Assembly (NCBI RefSeq): GCF_964030975.1
Contig: NZ_CAXIQH010000001.1
Coordinates: forward strand, 1,736,001 to 1,800,000
Source of the DNA: Tisiphia sp964030975
Lineage (GTDB): Bacteria; Pseudomonadota; Alphaproteobacteria; Rickettsiales; Rickettsiaceae
Direction of reading: 5' to 3'
Length of the DNA stretch: 64,000 bases
Below the pieces are notes generated by a model. The model saw only the letters and a program-made list of their open reading frames with translations, was not told the DNA's origin and made no database searches. Positions 1 to 10,078 of this stretch are shown in pieces (position 1 is the first letter of the stretch; each line of letters starts with the position of its first letter). The translations under genes and the position numbers were made by a program.

Positions 1-1287
1 AAATTACATGAATTTGGTTATATAAACTTATTACAAGATGCTGATTTTATTAAGTTTGCAACTACTTCAGTTGATATTTTTGTTAATCTCAATGCCTATA
101 TTTCTTTATATGATCTACAAGGTAATAAAGTCATAACCAGCTCTCCAATTCAAGTAACAAGTCAAGTGAATTTTCCTGAAGAGAATTTATATCAAAGGAT
201 TATTAGCCAAATTGATAAATATTTTTTAAAGGAGCTGGTTGTAGAACAAGCCTTTAACAAAGCTTTTAAAGGAATAACAAGTCATGTATTAATCCCTAGA
301 GCTATATTCCATATGTCAGGGAAAGTAGAGAAGACATCTTGTATAACAAGTTATATTCCAATAATAAACCGCAGCCTATCTAGCTACCCTGTTGATGGTG
401 TATTAGAGATTAATACCAATATTACTAGTTTATGGTCAAGTATTATAGAGCTGGAAGAAACAGTATTACTAACCTTTTTTATTATTTTGGTAATATTCTT
501 AGTTATAGTTACAAGTAATACAAATTATGCCCAGAAAATTATAGATCAACAATTCGAGACTAATAAAGCATTAGAGGAAGCAGTAGTTAAGGTTAGAAAT
601 GAAAGTTCGGCTCATACTAAATTTTTTGCCAATGTTAGTCATGAGCTACGTACCCCTCTAAATGCTATTATAGGTTTTTCAGAAATTATGATGTCTACAC
701 CTTACAATAAAGACCATGATAATTATATAAAAGATATTAACAGTGCGGGTAAGCATTTACTCAGTATAATAACCGATATATTAGATTTGTCCAAAGCATC
801 TGCTGACAAGCTATTAGTTGATTTTATCGAGTTAGATCTAAATAAATTAATTACTTCTACTGTAAGGATAATGAAGCCAAGAGCTGATCAGGTATCAGTG
901 GAATTAATTGAAAAATTACCAAAAGAACATATTGTTATAAAAGCAGACCCCAAAAGACTTAAACAAGTATTTTTTAACCTTTTATCTAATTCTATAAAAT
1001 TCACTAACTCATCAGGTACTATAACAATTTATGCTGAGAAAGATGAATCTAAAGGACTAGTTTATGTACAAGTTATAGATACTGGTATAGGAATTGATGA
1101 GAGAGATATTCCAAAAGTATTGTCAACCTTTGGTCAAATTGATAGTACCGTTGGCAGAAAATATCAAGGAACTGGTCTTGGTTTACCACTTACTCGCAAG
1201 TTGGTTGAACTAATGAAAGGTAAATTTGATTTACAAAGTAAAATAGGCATAGGCACTACCGTAACACTAACTTTTTCTTCTGATTAG
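1..1287 (+). CDS. Sensor histidine kinase, 5' end outside window
   Basis: Reading frame 1 is open from the first base, so the gene starts upstream of the window; a GTG at 166 is only an internal codon. The visible part has an extracytoplasmic-looking sensor region, one membrane helix (about 454-516), then a HisKA domain with the H-box SHELRTPLNAI (phospho-accepting His at 640-642). The HATPase domain shows the N-box FFNLLSNSIKF, the G1 motif DTGIGID and the G2 motif GTGLGLPLTRKLV. By family it autophosphorylates and passes phosphate to a response regulator. No receiver domain follows, and no regulator gene is adjacent. The N-box, G1 and G2 motifs are complete, so it looks functional. Confidence 0.9.
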   Translation, partial: KLHEFGYINLLQDADFIKFATTSVDIFVNLNAYISLYDLQGNKVITSSPIQVTSQVNFPEENLYQRIISQIDKYFLKELVVEQAFNKAFKGITSHVLIPRAIFHMSGKVEKTSCITSYIPIINRSLSSYPVDGVLEINTNITSLWSSIIELEETVLLTFFIILVIFLVIVTSNTNYAQKIIDQQFETNKALEEAVVKVRNESSAHTKFFANVSHELRTPLNAIIGFSEIMMSTPYNKDHDNYIKDINSAGKHLLSIITDILDLSKASADKLLVDFIELDLNKLITSTVRIMKPRADQVSVELIEKLPKEHIVIKADPKRLKQVFFNLLSNSIKFTNSSGTITIYAEKDESKGLVYVQVIDTGIGIDERDIPKVLSTFGQIDSTVGRKYQGTGLGLPLTRKLVELMKGKFDLQSKIGIGTTVTLTFSSD

Positions 1288-1379
1288 CTATACTGCTTTG
1301 AAGAATTAAATTTGCAAATATTGAATTATTCGAGTATATTTCCAATGATTCTTTTATTTACTTTTATAGCTAAGGGGAA

Positions 1380-1680
1380 TGTTTTGGATAGCTTTTGTCT
1401 ATTAGTAAGGCAGACCGTAGGTCGACGAAGCAATCTAGAAAGTGATTAGAAATAGATTGCCACTACACTCACGTGGTCTCGCAATGAGGTTATAGGCACA
1501 GACGTCATTGCGAGGAGCCGCTTCGCTACGACACGGCAATCCAGAAAATTGCAACGGCAAAAATAAAACAGTGAGCTGTTTATTTGGATCGCCACGCCAC
1601 TTCGTGGCTCGCGATGACGGTTATTCGTTTCTATAACCTAGTATTTTAATCATTAGCTGCGACTTTTAGTGTACCCTGCT
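1380..1680. repeat. Two adjacent palindromic elements
   Basis: This gene-free stretch is made of Rickettsia-type palindromes. The first (about 1412-1486) has arms around GACGAAGCAATC. The second (about 1511-1617) has the arms GTCATTGCGAGGAGCCGC and GTGGCTCGCGATGACGG and continues to GACTTTTAG near 1665. It matches the elements at 41022-41256 and 45157-45390, but its left outer inverted repeat is not evident. Confidence 0.75.
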
Positions 1681-1720
1681 TAACGGGTTAGCTATAAAGT
1701 CTATTTTTAGAGATAATTTT

Positions 1721-1897
1721 GTGGTATATATATTAATTGCTTTAAGTTTGACTACATTAATCTTAGTGATAGGCATTGTCTCTATGGCTATTGGTGGGAG
1801 ATTTGACAAGAAATTTGGTTCCAAATTAATGTCGTTACGGGTTATATTTCAAGCATTTGCTGTATGTGTTCTTGCTTTTCTCTATCTTTCAAAATAG
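1721..1897 (+). CDS. Small HIG1-domain membrane protein
   Basis: A 58-residue frame beginning with GTG. It encodes two hydrophobic helices separated by a charged loop, GGRFDKKFGSKLMSLRV, followed by a second helix and a stop at 1895-1897. The loop (Gly, basic cluster, K-L-M-x-x-R-V) is the hallmark of the HIG1/twin-transmembrane family. In mitochondria and alphaproteobacteria that family associates with respiratory complexes, particularly cytochrome oxidase. No ATG precedes it in frame, so the GTG is the best start. It lies 50 bp upstream of parE on the same strand. Confidence 0.7.
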   Translation: MVYILIALSLTTLILVIGIVSMAIGGRFDKKFGSKLMSLRVIFQAFAVCVLAFLYLSK

Positions 1898-1947
1898 TAT
1901 ATCTACTCAAATAGTATTCATAAAAATTTGTAAGTTAATATCATAAT

Positions 1948-3930
1948 ATGCTTGATCTATTTAGCTTCAATGAGAAGAAGCCCAAAATTAATAATTCGTA
2001 TACAGCGAAAGATATTGAAGTATTAGAAGGGCTTGAGCCTGTACGCAAGCGTCCTGGCATGTATATTGGCGGAACGGACGAGAATGCTATGCATCATCTT
2101 GTTTCGGAAGTGCTAGATAATGCTATGGATGAAGCTGTTGCTGGCTTTGCTAGCGTTATAACCATAAAAATGCATGTAAATAATAGTATCACTATCTCTG
2201 ATAATGGTAGAGGAATTCCTGTTGATAATCACCCAAAATTCCCTGAGAAATCTGCTCTTGAGGTAATTTTAACTCACCTCCATTCGGGTGGAAAATTTTC
2301 AAATAATGTCTATCAAACAGCAGGTGGATTACATGGAGTTGGCATTTCTGTTGTTAATGCTTTATCAGACTATTTAGAAGTTAAGGTATACAAGCAGGGT
2401 AAATTATTCAAGCAATCTTATTCCAAAGGACAAAAATTGAATGATTTAACCAGTGAAGATACTGCCAAAAAACTAAAGGGAACATCTATCAATTTTCATC
2501 CTGACCCAGAAATTTTTGGAGATAAATCGTATTTTTTGCCAAAAAGAATATATGAATTGGCTAAATCAAAAGCCTATTTATATAGGGGAGTAACAATAGA
2601 GTGGCAATGTGAAATTGAAACTAAAAGTGATGTACCAACCACAGCTCTAATCCATTTTCCGGATGGTTTGAAGGATTATTTAATTTCAAAAATAAATTTG
2701 GAGGATTTAGTTAGTGGAGAGATTTTTTGTGGTAATATTGAGTGGGACCAAGATCACATAAAAGTGGAATGGGCAATTGCTTGGCATAAAAATGAAGTCC
2801 AACCCTTCATCCAATCATATTGTAACACTATTCCTACCCCTCTTGGTGGAACCCATGAGCAAGGTATGCGTAGTGCATTATTGCGTGGTATAAAAGTATA
2901 TGGCGAAATGACCGGCAATAAAAAAACTACTTTACTTACTATTGAAGATATTCTTGAGACTTCTTCTATTGTTTTTTCTATATTTATCCAAGAACCAATA
3001 TTTCAAGGACAAACAAAAGAAAAATTGGTTTCACCTGGGATTAATAAAATAGTAGAGAACATTATTAAAGACCATTTTGATCATTGGCTGAGCAGTAATA
3101 AGCTAGCAGCTAACCAATTGCTTGAGCATATAGTCAATATTGCTGAATACCGAATAAATAAGCGTAACGAAAAAAATATTTCACGTAAAACTGCTACACA
3201 AAAATTGCGACTACCAGGTAAATTAGCAGATTGTACAAGAACTTCTCCTAATGGGACGGAATTATTCTTGGTTGAAGGAGATTCCGCTGGAGGATCAGCT
3301 AAGCAGGCAAGAGATCGAGAAACCCAAGCTATTTTACCTCTTCGAGGCAAAATCCTGAATGTTGCCAATGCGACTTTCGAGAAGATTACTAACAATCAAG
3401 AAATTCAAGATTTAGAGGTGGCACTAGCATGCGGTAGTCTTAAAAATTACCGAGAGGAGAATTTACGTTACGAGAAAATAATAATTATGACAGATGCTGA
3501 TGTTGACGGAGCTCACATCGCTTCATTGTTAATGACGTTCTTTTATCTTCGTATGCCGAAATTAATATCCTCAGGTCATTTATATCTTGCCAAACCACCG
3601 CTTTATAGACTAACACAGTCTAATAAAACTTACTATGCAGTAAATGAACAACAAAAAACTGATTTAACTGCTAAATTATTAAAGAATAGTAAGGCTAAAA
3701 TAGATATTGGTCGATTTAAAGGATTAGGTGAAATGATGCCAGCTCAGTTAAAAGAAACAACAATGAATCCAAAAAATAGATCCATTTTAAAAGTTACTAT
3801 AGATGATTTTGATAATATTGCTAAGATAGTAGACGATCTTATGGGCAAGAAACCAGAAAAACGTTTTCAGTTCATTTATAATCAGGCTTTAATTAAGATT
3901 GATACAATTATAAACAATCTCGATATTTAG
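1948..3930 (+). CDS. parE: DNA topoisomerase IV subunit B
   Basis: Encodes 660 residues with a GHKL ATPase domain at the N terminus (RKRPGMYIGGTDENAMHHL, DNGRGIPVDNHP, GGLHGVGISVVNAL) and a TOPRIM domain (EGDSAGGSAKQARDRETQA, then the metal-binding DADVDGAHI). With ParC it decatenates daughter chromosomes. The length of 660 residues favours ParE over the longer rickettsial GyrB (about 800), and the GyrB-specific insertion is absent. No parC is in the window. It is followed after 7 bp by ctpA, which suggests co-transcription. Confidence 0.9.
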   Translation: MLDLFSFNEKKPKINNSYTAKDIEVLEGLEPVRKRPGMYIGGTDENAMHHLVSEVLDNAMDEAVAGFASVITIKMHVNNSITISDNGRGIPVDNHPKFPEKSALEVILTHLHSGGKFSNNVYQTAGGLHGVGISVVNALSDYLEVKVYKQGKLFKQSYSKGQKLNDLTSEDTAKKLKGTSINFHPDPEIFGDKSYFLPKRIYELAKSKAYLYRGVTIEWQCEIETKSDVPTTALIHFPDGLKDYLISKINLEDLVSGEIFCGNIEWDQDHIKVEWAIAWHKNEVQPFIQSYCNTIPTPLGGTHEQGMRSALLRGIKVYGEMTGNKKTTLLTIEDILETSSIVFSIFIQEPIFQGQTKEKLVSPGINKIVENIIKDHFDHWLSSNKLAANQLLEHIVNIAEYRINKRNEKNISRKTATQKLRLPGKLADCTRTSPNGTELFLVEGDSAGGSAKQARDRETQAILPLRGKILNVANATFEKITNNQEIQDLEVALACGSLKNYREENLRYEKIIIMTDADVDGAHIASLLMTFFYLRMPKLISSGHLYLAKPPLYRLTQSNKTYYAVNEQQKTDLTAKLLKNSKAKIDIGRFKGLGEMMPAQLKETTMNPKNRSILKVTIDDFDNIAKIVDDLMGKKPEKRFQFIYNQALIKIDTIINNLDI

Positions 3931-3937
3931 GAGTATT

Positions 3938-5326
3938 ATGTTCATACGTTTAATTATAATATTATTATCAAATTTTATCTTTTGTGTTAATGTCACATTA
4001 GCTGAAGAAGCAAAGAAAAATGAATTATCCAATCCTGCTTATTTCAAACAATTCCAAGAGGTCTTTGAACGTATTAATAGAGACTATGTCCAAGAACCTG
4101 AAAAACAAAAAATGACTGATGCGGCTATAGAAGGTATGTTAACTTCGCTAGACCCTCATTCTAGCTATTTTACTGATGATGATTTAAAAGATTTTCTTAA
4201 TGATACTAAAGGAGAATTTGGCGGTATTGGTGTAGAAGTGCAGTATGACAATGGAACTATCAAAGTCGTTTCCCCTATCGATGATCTACCCGCCTATAGG
4301 GCAGGTATAAAAGCAGGAGACTATATAGTAGGAGTTAATGATGAGTTTGTCTCAGCTTTGGGTTTTTATAAGTCTGTCAAAGAGATGCGTGGAGAACCAG
4401 GGACAAAGGTACAATTATTGGTGATTACAGAAGGTGAATCTAAACCAAAAGCAATTGAACTTACCCGCGAAGTAGTTACCATTGTCCCAGTAAAAGCCCA
4501 TTTAGAAAAAAATAACATAGCTTATATAAGAATAGTGACTTTTAATGAACATACCATTGCAGAATTAAAAAAATCTATGAAAACTTTAAAAGATGGAAGT
4601 AAAAATGGCATAGAAGGTATTATATTAGACCTACGTAATAATCCAGGGGGGTTGTTAGACCAAGCTGTTGCTGTTAGCGAATATTTTATTGATTCAGGGG
4701 TAATTGTTACTACCAAAGGAAGAACCAAAAATAGTAACTCCGTATTTAATAGCAATAAATCTGCAGAAAAAGCTCCCTCAGTTCCAATGATTGTTCTTAT
4801 TAATGTTGGTTCTGCCTCAGCTGCTGAAATTGTAGCTGGTGCATTACAAGATCATAAAAGAGCGGTAATACTTGGCACAAAATCTTTCGGTAAAGGATCC
4901 GTACAAAGCTTTGGTCTAATCAGTCCTAGAGCTGCTATAAAGCTTACTACGGCTAAATATTATACTCCTAATGATCGTTCAATTCAAGCAGAGGGTATCG
5001 AACCTGACATATTTGTTGAGATGGTAAAAGTTGAATATCCCGAAACAAAAGTGATGGATGGAAGATTCTCTGAAGCTTCTTTAAAAAATTACCTAAAAAA
5101 CGATAATAACAAAAACGATAATAAAAAAATAGACTCTACAAATAAAGATAAAGAGGCTACTAAGAAAACAGATGATATTACAAAAGATAAAGATAAGACA
5201 AAAAAGACTGAATCGAAGAATACTCTAGAACAACTATCTGATCTTTACAAAAAAGATTATCAATTTGCTAGAGCCTATGATTTGATTATGGGCTTAATTT
5301 TAACTAATAAAGTGAAAATGAACTGA
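3938..5326 (+). CDS. ctpA: Carboxyl-terminal processing protease, S41A family
   Basis: The 462-residue product starts with a signal peptide (hydrophobic core about residues 4-20, cleavage likely after TLA). A PDZ domain with GGIGVEVQYDNGTIKVV and AGIKAGDYIVGV follows, then the peptidase core. The catalytic Ser is in NVGSASAAEIVAGAL and the Lys in GTKSFGKGSVQSFG. The enzyme trims periplasmic or outer-membrane proteins from their C termini. A Shine-Dalgarno-like AGGAG lies six bases before the ATG. Residues about 385-430 form a Lys/Asp/Asn/Thr-rich low-complexity linker typical of AT-rich genomes. Confidence 0.93.
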   Translation: MFIRLIIILLSNFIFCVNVTLAEEAKKNELSNPAYFKQFQEVFERINRDYVQEPEKQKMTDAAIEGMLTSLDPHSSYFTDDDLKDFLNDTKGEFGGIGVEVQYDNGTIKVVSPIDDLPAYRAGIKAGDYIVGVNDEFVSALGFYKSVKEMRGEPGTKVQLLVITEGESKPKAIELTREVVTIVPVKAHLEKNNIAYIRIVTFNEHTIAELKKSMKTLKDGSKNGIEGIILDLRNNPGGLLDQAVAVSEYFIDSGVIVTTKGRTKNSNSVFNSNKSAEKAPSVPMIVLINVGSASAAEIVAGALQDHKRAVILGTKSFGKGSVQSFGLISPRAAIKLTTAKYYTPNDRSIQAEGIEPDIFVEMVKVEYPETKVMDGRFSEASLKNYLKNDNNKNDNKKIDSTNKDKEATKKTDDITKDKDKTKKTESKNTLEQLSDLYKKDYQFARAYDLIMGLILTNKVKMN

Positions 5327-5334
5327 AGAAGTAG

Positions 5335-5540
5335 AGGGGCTTGCTTATAGCTAACCCGACTAGCATTACTCCGTTTATTAGCGAGGAGACCGTAAAGTCG
5401 ACGAAGCAATCCATTTTTGGTTACTTTTATAGATTGCTTCGTCGACCTATGGTCTTCTCGCAATGACGTTAACCACATACAACTTTTAAAGTGTACTATC
5501 TAAACCTGCTCTACCTCTAAAATCTTAACTGGTTAGCTAT
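5335..5540. repeat. Palindromic element after ctpA
   Basis: The ctpA-ppdK gap contains a core palindrome (GACGAAGCAATCCA against GATTGCTTCGTCG, about 5381-5466). Outer arms run to TTTTAAAGTGTACTATC at about 5506. The right arm is the inverse of the arm at about 52312-52340, so these two are related copies. No gene is seen between 5327 and 5677. Confidence 0.75.
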
Positions 5541-5677
5541 AGAAAAAAATTTAAAATATTACAAAAATAATGATAATTGCTATTAGTGGAGTATAAAAAT
5601 CTGCTATATTATAACCTCAATTCGATATAGCTAACCCGAATATCGAAACTATATTCGTATAAATTATTTTGGTATTT

Positions 5678-8320
5678 ATGAACAAATGGATCTATTATTT
5701 TGGTACTAAAGGTGGGGATGGTAATGCCCAAATGAAAGACGTGCTTGGCAGTAAAGGGGCTGGTCTTGCAGAGATGTCTAACTTAAATTTACCTATTCCA
5801 GATGGTTTTACTATTACTACAGAACTTTGTAATTATTTTTATAAAAATAATTACAGTTTGCCTGAGAACTTTAATAATGATTTAGTGATAGCTATTAAAA
5901 ATTTGGAGAATTCTACAGGTAAGGTCTTTGGGGATCATAAAAATCCACTATTATTATCCGTCCGCTCAGGTTCAAGAGCTTCCATGCCTGGTATGATGGA
6001 TACTATACTTAATCTTGGGTATAATGATCAAGTTTGCGATGCACTATCAAATATTACTGGAAATGAAATTTTTGCTCTTGACAGCTATCGACGATTTTTA
6101 GAAATGTATGGATCAATGGTATTGTCAATTTCAAATGGTTTATTTAAAAATGCATTTGAGATGCATAAGGTCAAATGTAATCTCTATCAAGAGAAAGAAA
6201 TTACAGGAGATTTCTTAAAAATAATAGTTGAAGAGTTTAAAAAGATAATTTCTAATCATTGTGATGAATCATTTTTTGACCCATATAAACAATTAGAACA
6301 ATCAATAAAAGCCGTATTGAAATCCTGGGCAGGTGATAGAGCGGTAACTTATAGAAAGTTACATAATATACCCAATGATTGGGGTACAGCGATTAATATA
6401 CAGTCAATGGTTTTTGGTAATCAAGGGAGTAATTCTGCTACAGGTGTAGTATTCTCGCGTTGCCCTGCAACTGGTGAAAATAAGCTTTTTGGTGAATATC
6501 TAGTAAATGCCCAAGGCGAGGATGTTGTGTCAGGAACAAGAACCCCAAGCCTTATTATGGCAAACGAGCATGATATAGACTCCTCAATGCAAATGGTTAT
6601 GCCCCAAATATTTGATCAATTGCAAGGAATTTGTAAGAAGTTAGAGCTGCATTACTTGGACGTACAAGATATTGAATTCACCGTACAAAACGGTGTTTTG
6701 TATATTTTACAAACACGTACTGCTAAAAGAACAGCTTTAGCCAGTATTAAAATTGCCACGGATATGGTACAAGAAGGGCTGATTTCTAAACAACAAGCAA
6801 TAATGCGTGTAGATCCGGAATCGCTAACTCAGCTTTTGCATACGGCTATTGATTATAGCAATATTCTAAACCCTATCTCTAAGGGGCTGCCAGCCTCTCC
6901 AGGAGCTGCCACTGGTATAGTGGTTTTTTCTCCTTATGATGCCGAGAAAATGTCACACCACCATAAAGTAATTTTGGTACGCCATGATACTAGCCCTGAA
7001 GATATAAGTGGTATGTATGTTTCAGCTGGTATTCTGACCGCCAGAGGTGGGATGACCTCACATGCTGCGGTAGTTGCTAGAGGCCTAGGAAAACCATGTG
7101 TTTGCGGGGCAAATGATGTGGTAATAGATGAAAAAAAACAGATATTTAAAATAGGTAACACTATCATCAATTATGGTGACTTAATAACTATCGATGGTGG
7201 AACGGGAAAAATTTTCTTAGGGGAAGTGCCATTGATTCAGCCTACTTTTACTAAGGAATTTCAAACAATTCTAGATTGGGCAGATGAATTTGCTACTCTA
7301 CAAGTTAGAGCTAATGCGGAGACTGTTTTAGATGCAGGTGTTTCCCTAAAATTTGGGGCAAGTGGAATAGGGTTATGTAGAACAGAACATATGTTTTTTG
7401 ATCATGATAAAATTCCATTAGTACGAGAAATGATCATTGCTCCCGATATAGAGAGAAGGAAACAGGCGATAAGTAAATTATTGCCCTTGCAAATTCAAGA
7501 TTTTAAAGCATTATTTAAAATTATGCAGGGCAAAGCCATAAATATCAGATTGCTTGACCCGCCTTTACATGAATTCTTACCAACAACAGAGGATGATAAA
7601 AGAAACTTAGCAAATGTGATGAATTTACCATTAGCTGTTGTTGAACAACGTTTGCACGCACTATATGAAGTGAATCCTATGCTTGGGCATAGAGGATGTC
7701 GCCTCGGTATTTCTTATCCTGAAATTTATCAAATGCAAATAACGGCAATTCTTACCGCTGTCAGAGAATTACAAGTTGAAGAAAATATAAATACTATTTT
7801 GGAGTTAATGATTCCTTTAATTAGTGATGTTAACGAACTAAAAATATTAAAGACCCATATACAAGATGTTATTACTAACATGGAAGATATTAACAAATGC
7901 AAGTTTGATTTCACTCTTGGTACTATGATCGAACTACCAAGAGCTGCTCTAAAGGCTGGAGAGATTGCTGAGGAGGTAGATTATTTTAGTTTTGGTACCA
8001 ATGATTTAACACAAACAACTTACGGTATTTCTCGAGATGATGTGGCATCATTTTTTCCTGATTATTTGGAGAAAAAAATCTTTGCATTTGATCCCTTTAG
8101 TAAATTAGATGAGGAAGGGGTTGGGGAGTTAATAGAAATCGCTATAAAACGTGGGTTAAAAAATAACCCTACATTAAAACTTGGTGTATGCGGGGAGCAT
8201 GCGGGTAACCCCCACTCTATAGAGTTCTTTCATAAGGTTGGTTTGCATTATGTATCCTGTTCACCATACCGTATTCCTATCGCCAGGATTGCCGCAGCTC
8301 AGGCGGCAATAAAAGCATAG
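5678..8320 (+). CDS. ppdK: Pyruvate, phosphate dikinase
   Basis: About 880 residues from the ATG at 5678 (MNKWIYYFGTKGGDGN); a TTG nine bases upstream is less likely. The N-terminal ATP-grasp domain is followed by the phosphohistidine domain, with the active His in GGMTSHAAVVARG. The C-terminal PEP/pyruvate barrel carries the catalytic Cys in LGVCGEHAGNPHSIEF. It interconverts pyruvate, ATP and phosphate with PEP, AMP and pyrophosphate. The stop codon TAG (8318-8320) lies within the end of a palindromic element that starts at 8315, so the extreme C terminus may have been set by that insertion. Confidence 0.95.
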   Translation: MNKWIYYFGTKGGDGNAQMKDVLGSKGAGLAEMSNLNLPIPDGFTITTELCNYFYKNNYSLPENFNNDLVIAIKNLENSTGKVFGDHKNPLLLSVRSGSRASMPGMMDTILNLGYNDQVCDALSNITGNEIFALDSYRRFLEMYGSMVLSISNGLFKNAFEMHKVKCNLYQEKEITGDFLKIIVEEFKKIISNHCDESFFDPYKQLEQSIKAVLKSWAGDRAVTYRKLHNIPNDWGTAINIQSMVFGNQGSNSATGVVFSRCPATGENKLFGEYLVNAQGEDVVSGTRTPSLIMANEHDIDSSMQMVMPQIFDQLQGICKKLELHYLDVQDIEFTVQNGVLYILQTRTAKRTALASIKIATDMVQEGLISKQQAIMRVDPESLTQLLHTAIDYSNILNPISKGLPASPGAATGIVVFSPYDAEKMSHHHKVILVRHDTSPEDISGMYVSAGILTARGGMTSHAAVVARGLGKPCVCGANDVVIDEKKQIFKIGNTIINYGDLITIDGGTGKIFLGEVPLIQPTFTKEFQTILDWADEFATLQVRANAETVLDAGVSLKFGASGIGLCRTEHMFFDHDKIPLVREMIIAPDIERRKQAISKLLPLQIQDFKALFKIMQGKAINIRLLDPPLHEFLPTTEDDKRNLANVMNLPLAVVEQRLHALYEVNPMLGHRGCRLGISYPEIYQMQITAILTAVRELQVEENINTILELMIPLISDVNELKILKTHIQDVITNMEDINKCKFDFTLGTMIELPRAALKAGEIAEEVDYFSFGTNDLTQTTYGISRDDVASFFPDYLEKKIFAFDPFSKLDEEGVGELIEIAIKRGLKNNPTLKLGVCGEHAGNPHSIEFFHKVGLHYVSCSPYRIPIARIAAAQAAIKA

Positions 8321-8561
8321 TACCCTACATTTTTTATTTTGTAGTGAAAGTGTAATTCGACATAATGTACCAATTTAAGGGAAAAAACCGATCTCTAACT
8401 GTCACTGCGAGGAACTACTTTAGGCGACGAAGCAATCCAAAAGACCAGAAGTGGATTGCTTCGTCGTGCTTACACGCTCCTCGCAATGACGCTTGTGTAG
8501 CATAATATCCTTATAATTTTTTGCTATTTCACTACAAAATAAAAAATGTAGAGTACTATGC
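8315..8561. repeat. Palindromic element, family A, copy 1
   Basis: A 247-bp element with long terminal inverted repeats (GCATAGTACCCTACATTT at the left, AAATGTAGAGTACTATGC at the right). It encloses the shared core (GACGAAGCAATCC against GGATTGCTTCGTCG). A 248-bp copy lies at 63750-63997 in reverse orientation. Two copies at unlinked sites with the same ends indicate a mobile miniature element. The rest of the ppdK-clpX gap (8562-8679) shows nothing else. Confidence 0.85.
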
Positions 8562-8679
8562 GTTTCCAGTTAAACTATCCCAATTCGTTGAAAATGCGTT
8601 TTACTCAGAGGAGTCCTTCTGTTAATTTTTAAGACAAAATACAATATAAATCTTTGTTAATACCAAAATTATTACCCCT

Positions 8680-9945
8680 CTAAACCGCCATACGTTTTTT
8701 AGTAGGTTTTACATAATTTTTTGGGGTAACTACTGGCTGAGCTGTACCATCTATCACATCTTTGGAAATATGTACGTGCATTTTTTTCAGATTGGTAACA
8801 TTATACATACTGTCAAGTAGAAGTGTTTCAATTATAGATCTAAGACCCCTAGCTCCGGTTTTTCGTGTTAGTGCTTTTTCAGCTATTGCTTCTAAAGCAT
8901 CGTTGTCAATTGATAGCTCAACATCGTCTAACTCGAATAATTTATGATATTGTTTAATAACAGCATTCTTTGGTTGAGTTAAAATTGCCACTAAAGACGC
9001 TTTGTCTAAGTCGTCTAAAGTTGCTATTACTGGAAGCCTGCCAATAAACTCAGGAATTAACCCAAACTTTACTAAATCTTCAATTTCTAATGATTTGAGT
9101 GTTTCACTATGGTTTCTTTCTTGTTTTGACTGGACATTTGCTGCAAAACCAATTGAACTTTGAGCAGTACGAGCAGTAATTATAGTATCTATCCCCATGA
9201 AAGCACCGCCACATATGAACAAAATATTGGAAGTATCTACTTGCACAAAATCTTGCTGTGGGTGTTTTCTTCCCCCTTGTGGTGGTACAGATGCAACAGT
9301 TCCTTCCATGATTTTAAGTAACGCTTGTTGCACACCTTCTCCTGAGACATCTCTTGTTATCGAAGGGTTTTCGGATTTTCTAGCGATTTTATCTACTTCA
9401 TCTATATAGACAATGCCTCGTTGGGCTTTAGCTATATTAAAGTCTGCTGCTTGTAATAATCTTAGCAAGATATTTTCAACATCTTCACCAACATAACCAG
9501 CTTCAGTTAAAGAAGTTGCGTCTGCCATAGTAAAAGGTACATCAAGAATTTTTGCTAAGGTTTGAGCTAGAAGAGTTTTACCTGAACCAGTAGAGCCAAT
9601 AATTAGGATATTTGATTTGTTTAATTCAACATCATTATTACTTGACTCGATATATTCTAATCTTTTATAGTGATTATATACCGCAACTGATAAGACTTTT
9701 TTTGCTTGATCCTGACCAATTACGTAATCATTAAGAGTAGAAAAAATCTTTTGTGGCGTTGGAATTGAAGAGGAAATTTGCTTAAGTGCTACCTTAGTTT
9801 CTTCTTTTATAATGTCAAGACAAAGTTCAATACATTCATTACAAATAAATACCGTAGGTCCAGCAATTAACTTTATTACTTCATATTGATTTTTACCACA
9901 AAAAGAACAATTTAACTCTTTTCTTTCGACTTCACCACTTGCCAT
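8680..9945 (-). CDS. clpX: ATP-dependent Clp protease ATP-binding subunit ClpX
   Basis: The 421-residue protein opens with the ClpX zinc-binding domain (CSFCGK ... CNECIELC). An AAA+ module follows with Walker A (IGSTGSGKTLLAQTLA), Walker B (GIVYIDEVDKIARKS) and the GYVGEDVENIL pore-loop region. It unfolds tagged substrates and feeds them to ClpP. No clpP is adjacent in the window. It starts at ATG 9943-9945, and the length is normal for the family. Confidence 0.95.
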   Translation of the reverse strand: MASGEVERKELNCSFCGKNQYEVIKLIAGPTVFICNECIELCLDIIKEETKVALKQISSSIPTPQKIFSTLNDYVIGQDQAKKVLSVAVYNHYKRLEYIESSNNDVELNKSNILIIGSTGSGKTLLAQTLAKILDVPFTMADATSLTEAGYVGEDVENILLRLLQAADFNIAKAQRGIVYIDEVDKIARKSENPSITRDVSGEGVQQALLKIMEGTVASVPPQGGRKHPQQDFVQVDTSNILFICGGAFMGIDTIITARTAQSSIGFAANVQSKQERNHSETLKSLEIEDLVKFGLIPEFIGRLPVIATLDDLDKASLVAILTQPKNAVIKQYHKLFELDDVELSIDNDALEAIAEKALTRKTGARGLRSIIETLLLDSMYNVTNLKKMHVHISKDVIDGTAQPVVTPKNYVKPTKKRMAV

Positions 9946-10078
9946 AATTCTGCTTCTTTAATTTGTGATTTTAATATTATCTATATATGTCTAAATATAG
10001 ATAAGTTATTTAGGTAAGTCTAATATATTTTCAGGATTACCTCATATTATAAGAAACATAACTTATCTTTAGGTTGTA

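Noticed and set aside
1948..3930. gyrB rather than parE
   Set aside because: Motifs fit both, but 660 residues and the absence of the GyrB insertion fit ParE better.
5275..5478. A small minus-strand ORF across the ctpA end
   Set aside because: It runs through a palindromic repeat and overlaps the ctpA C terminus; no protein features.
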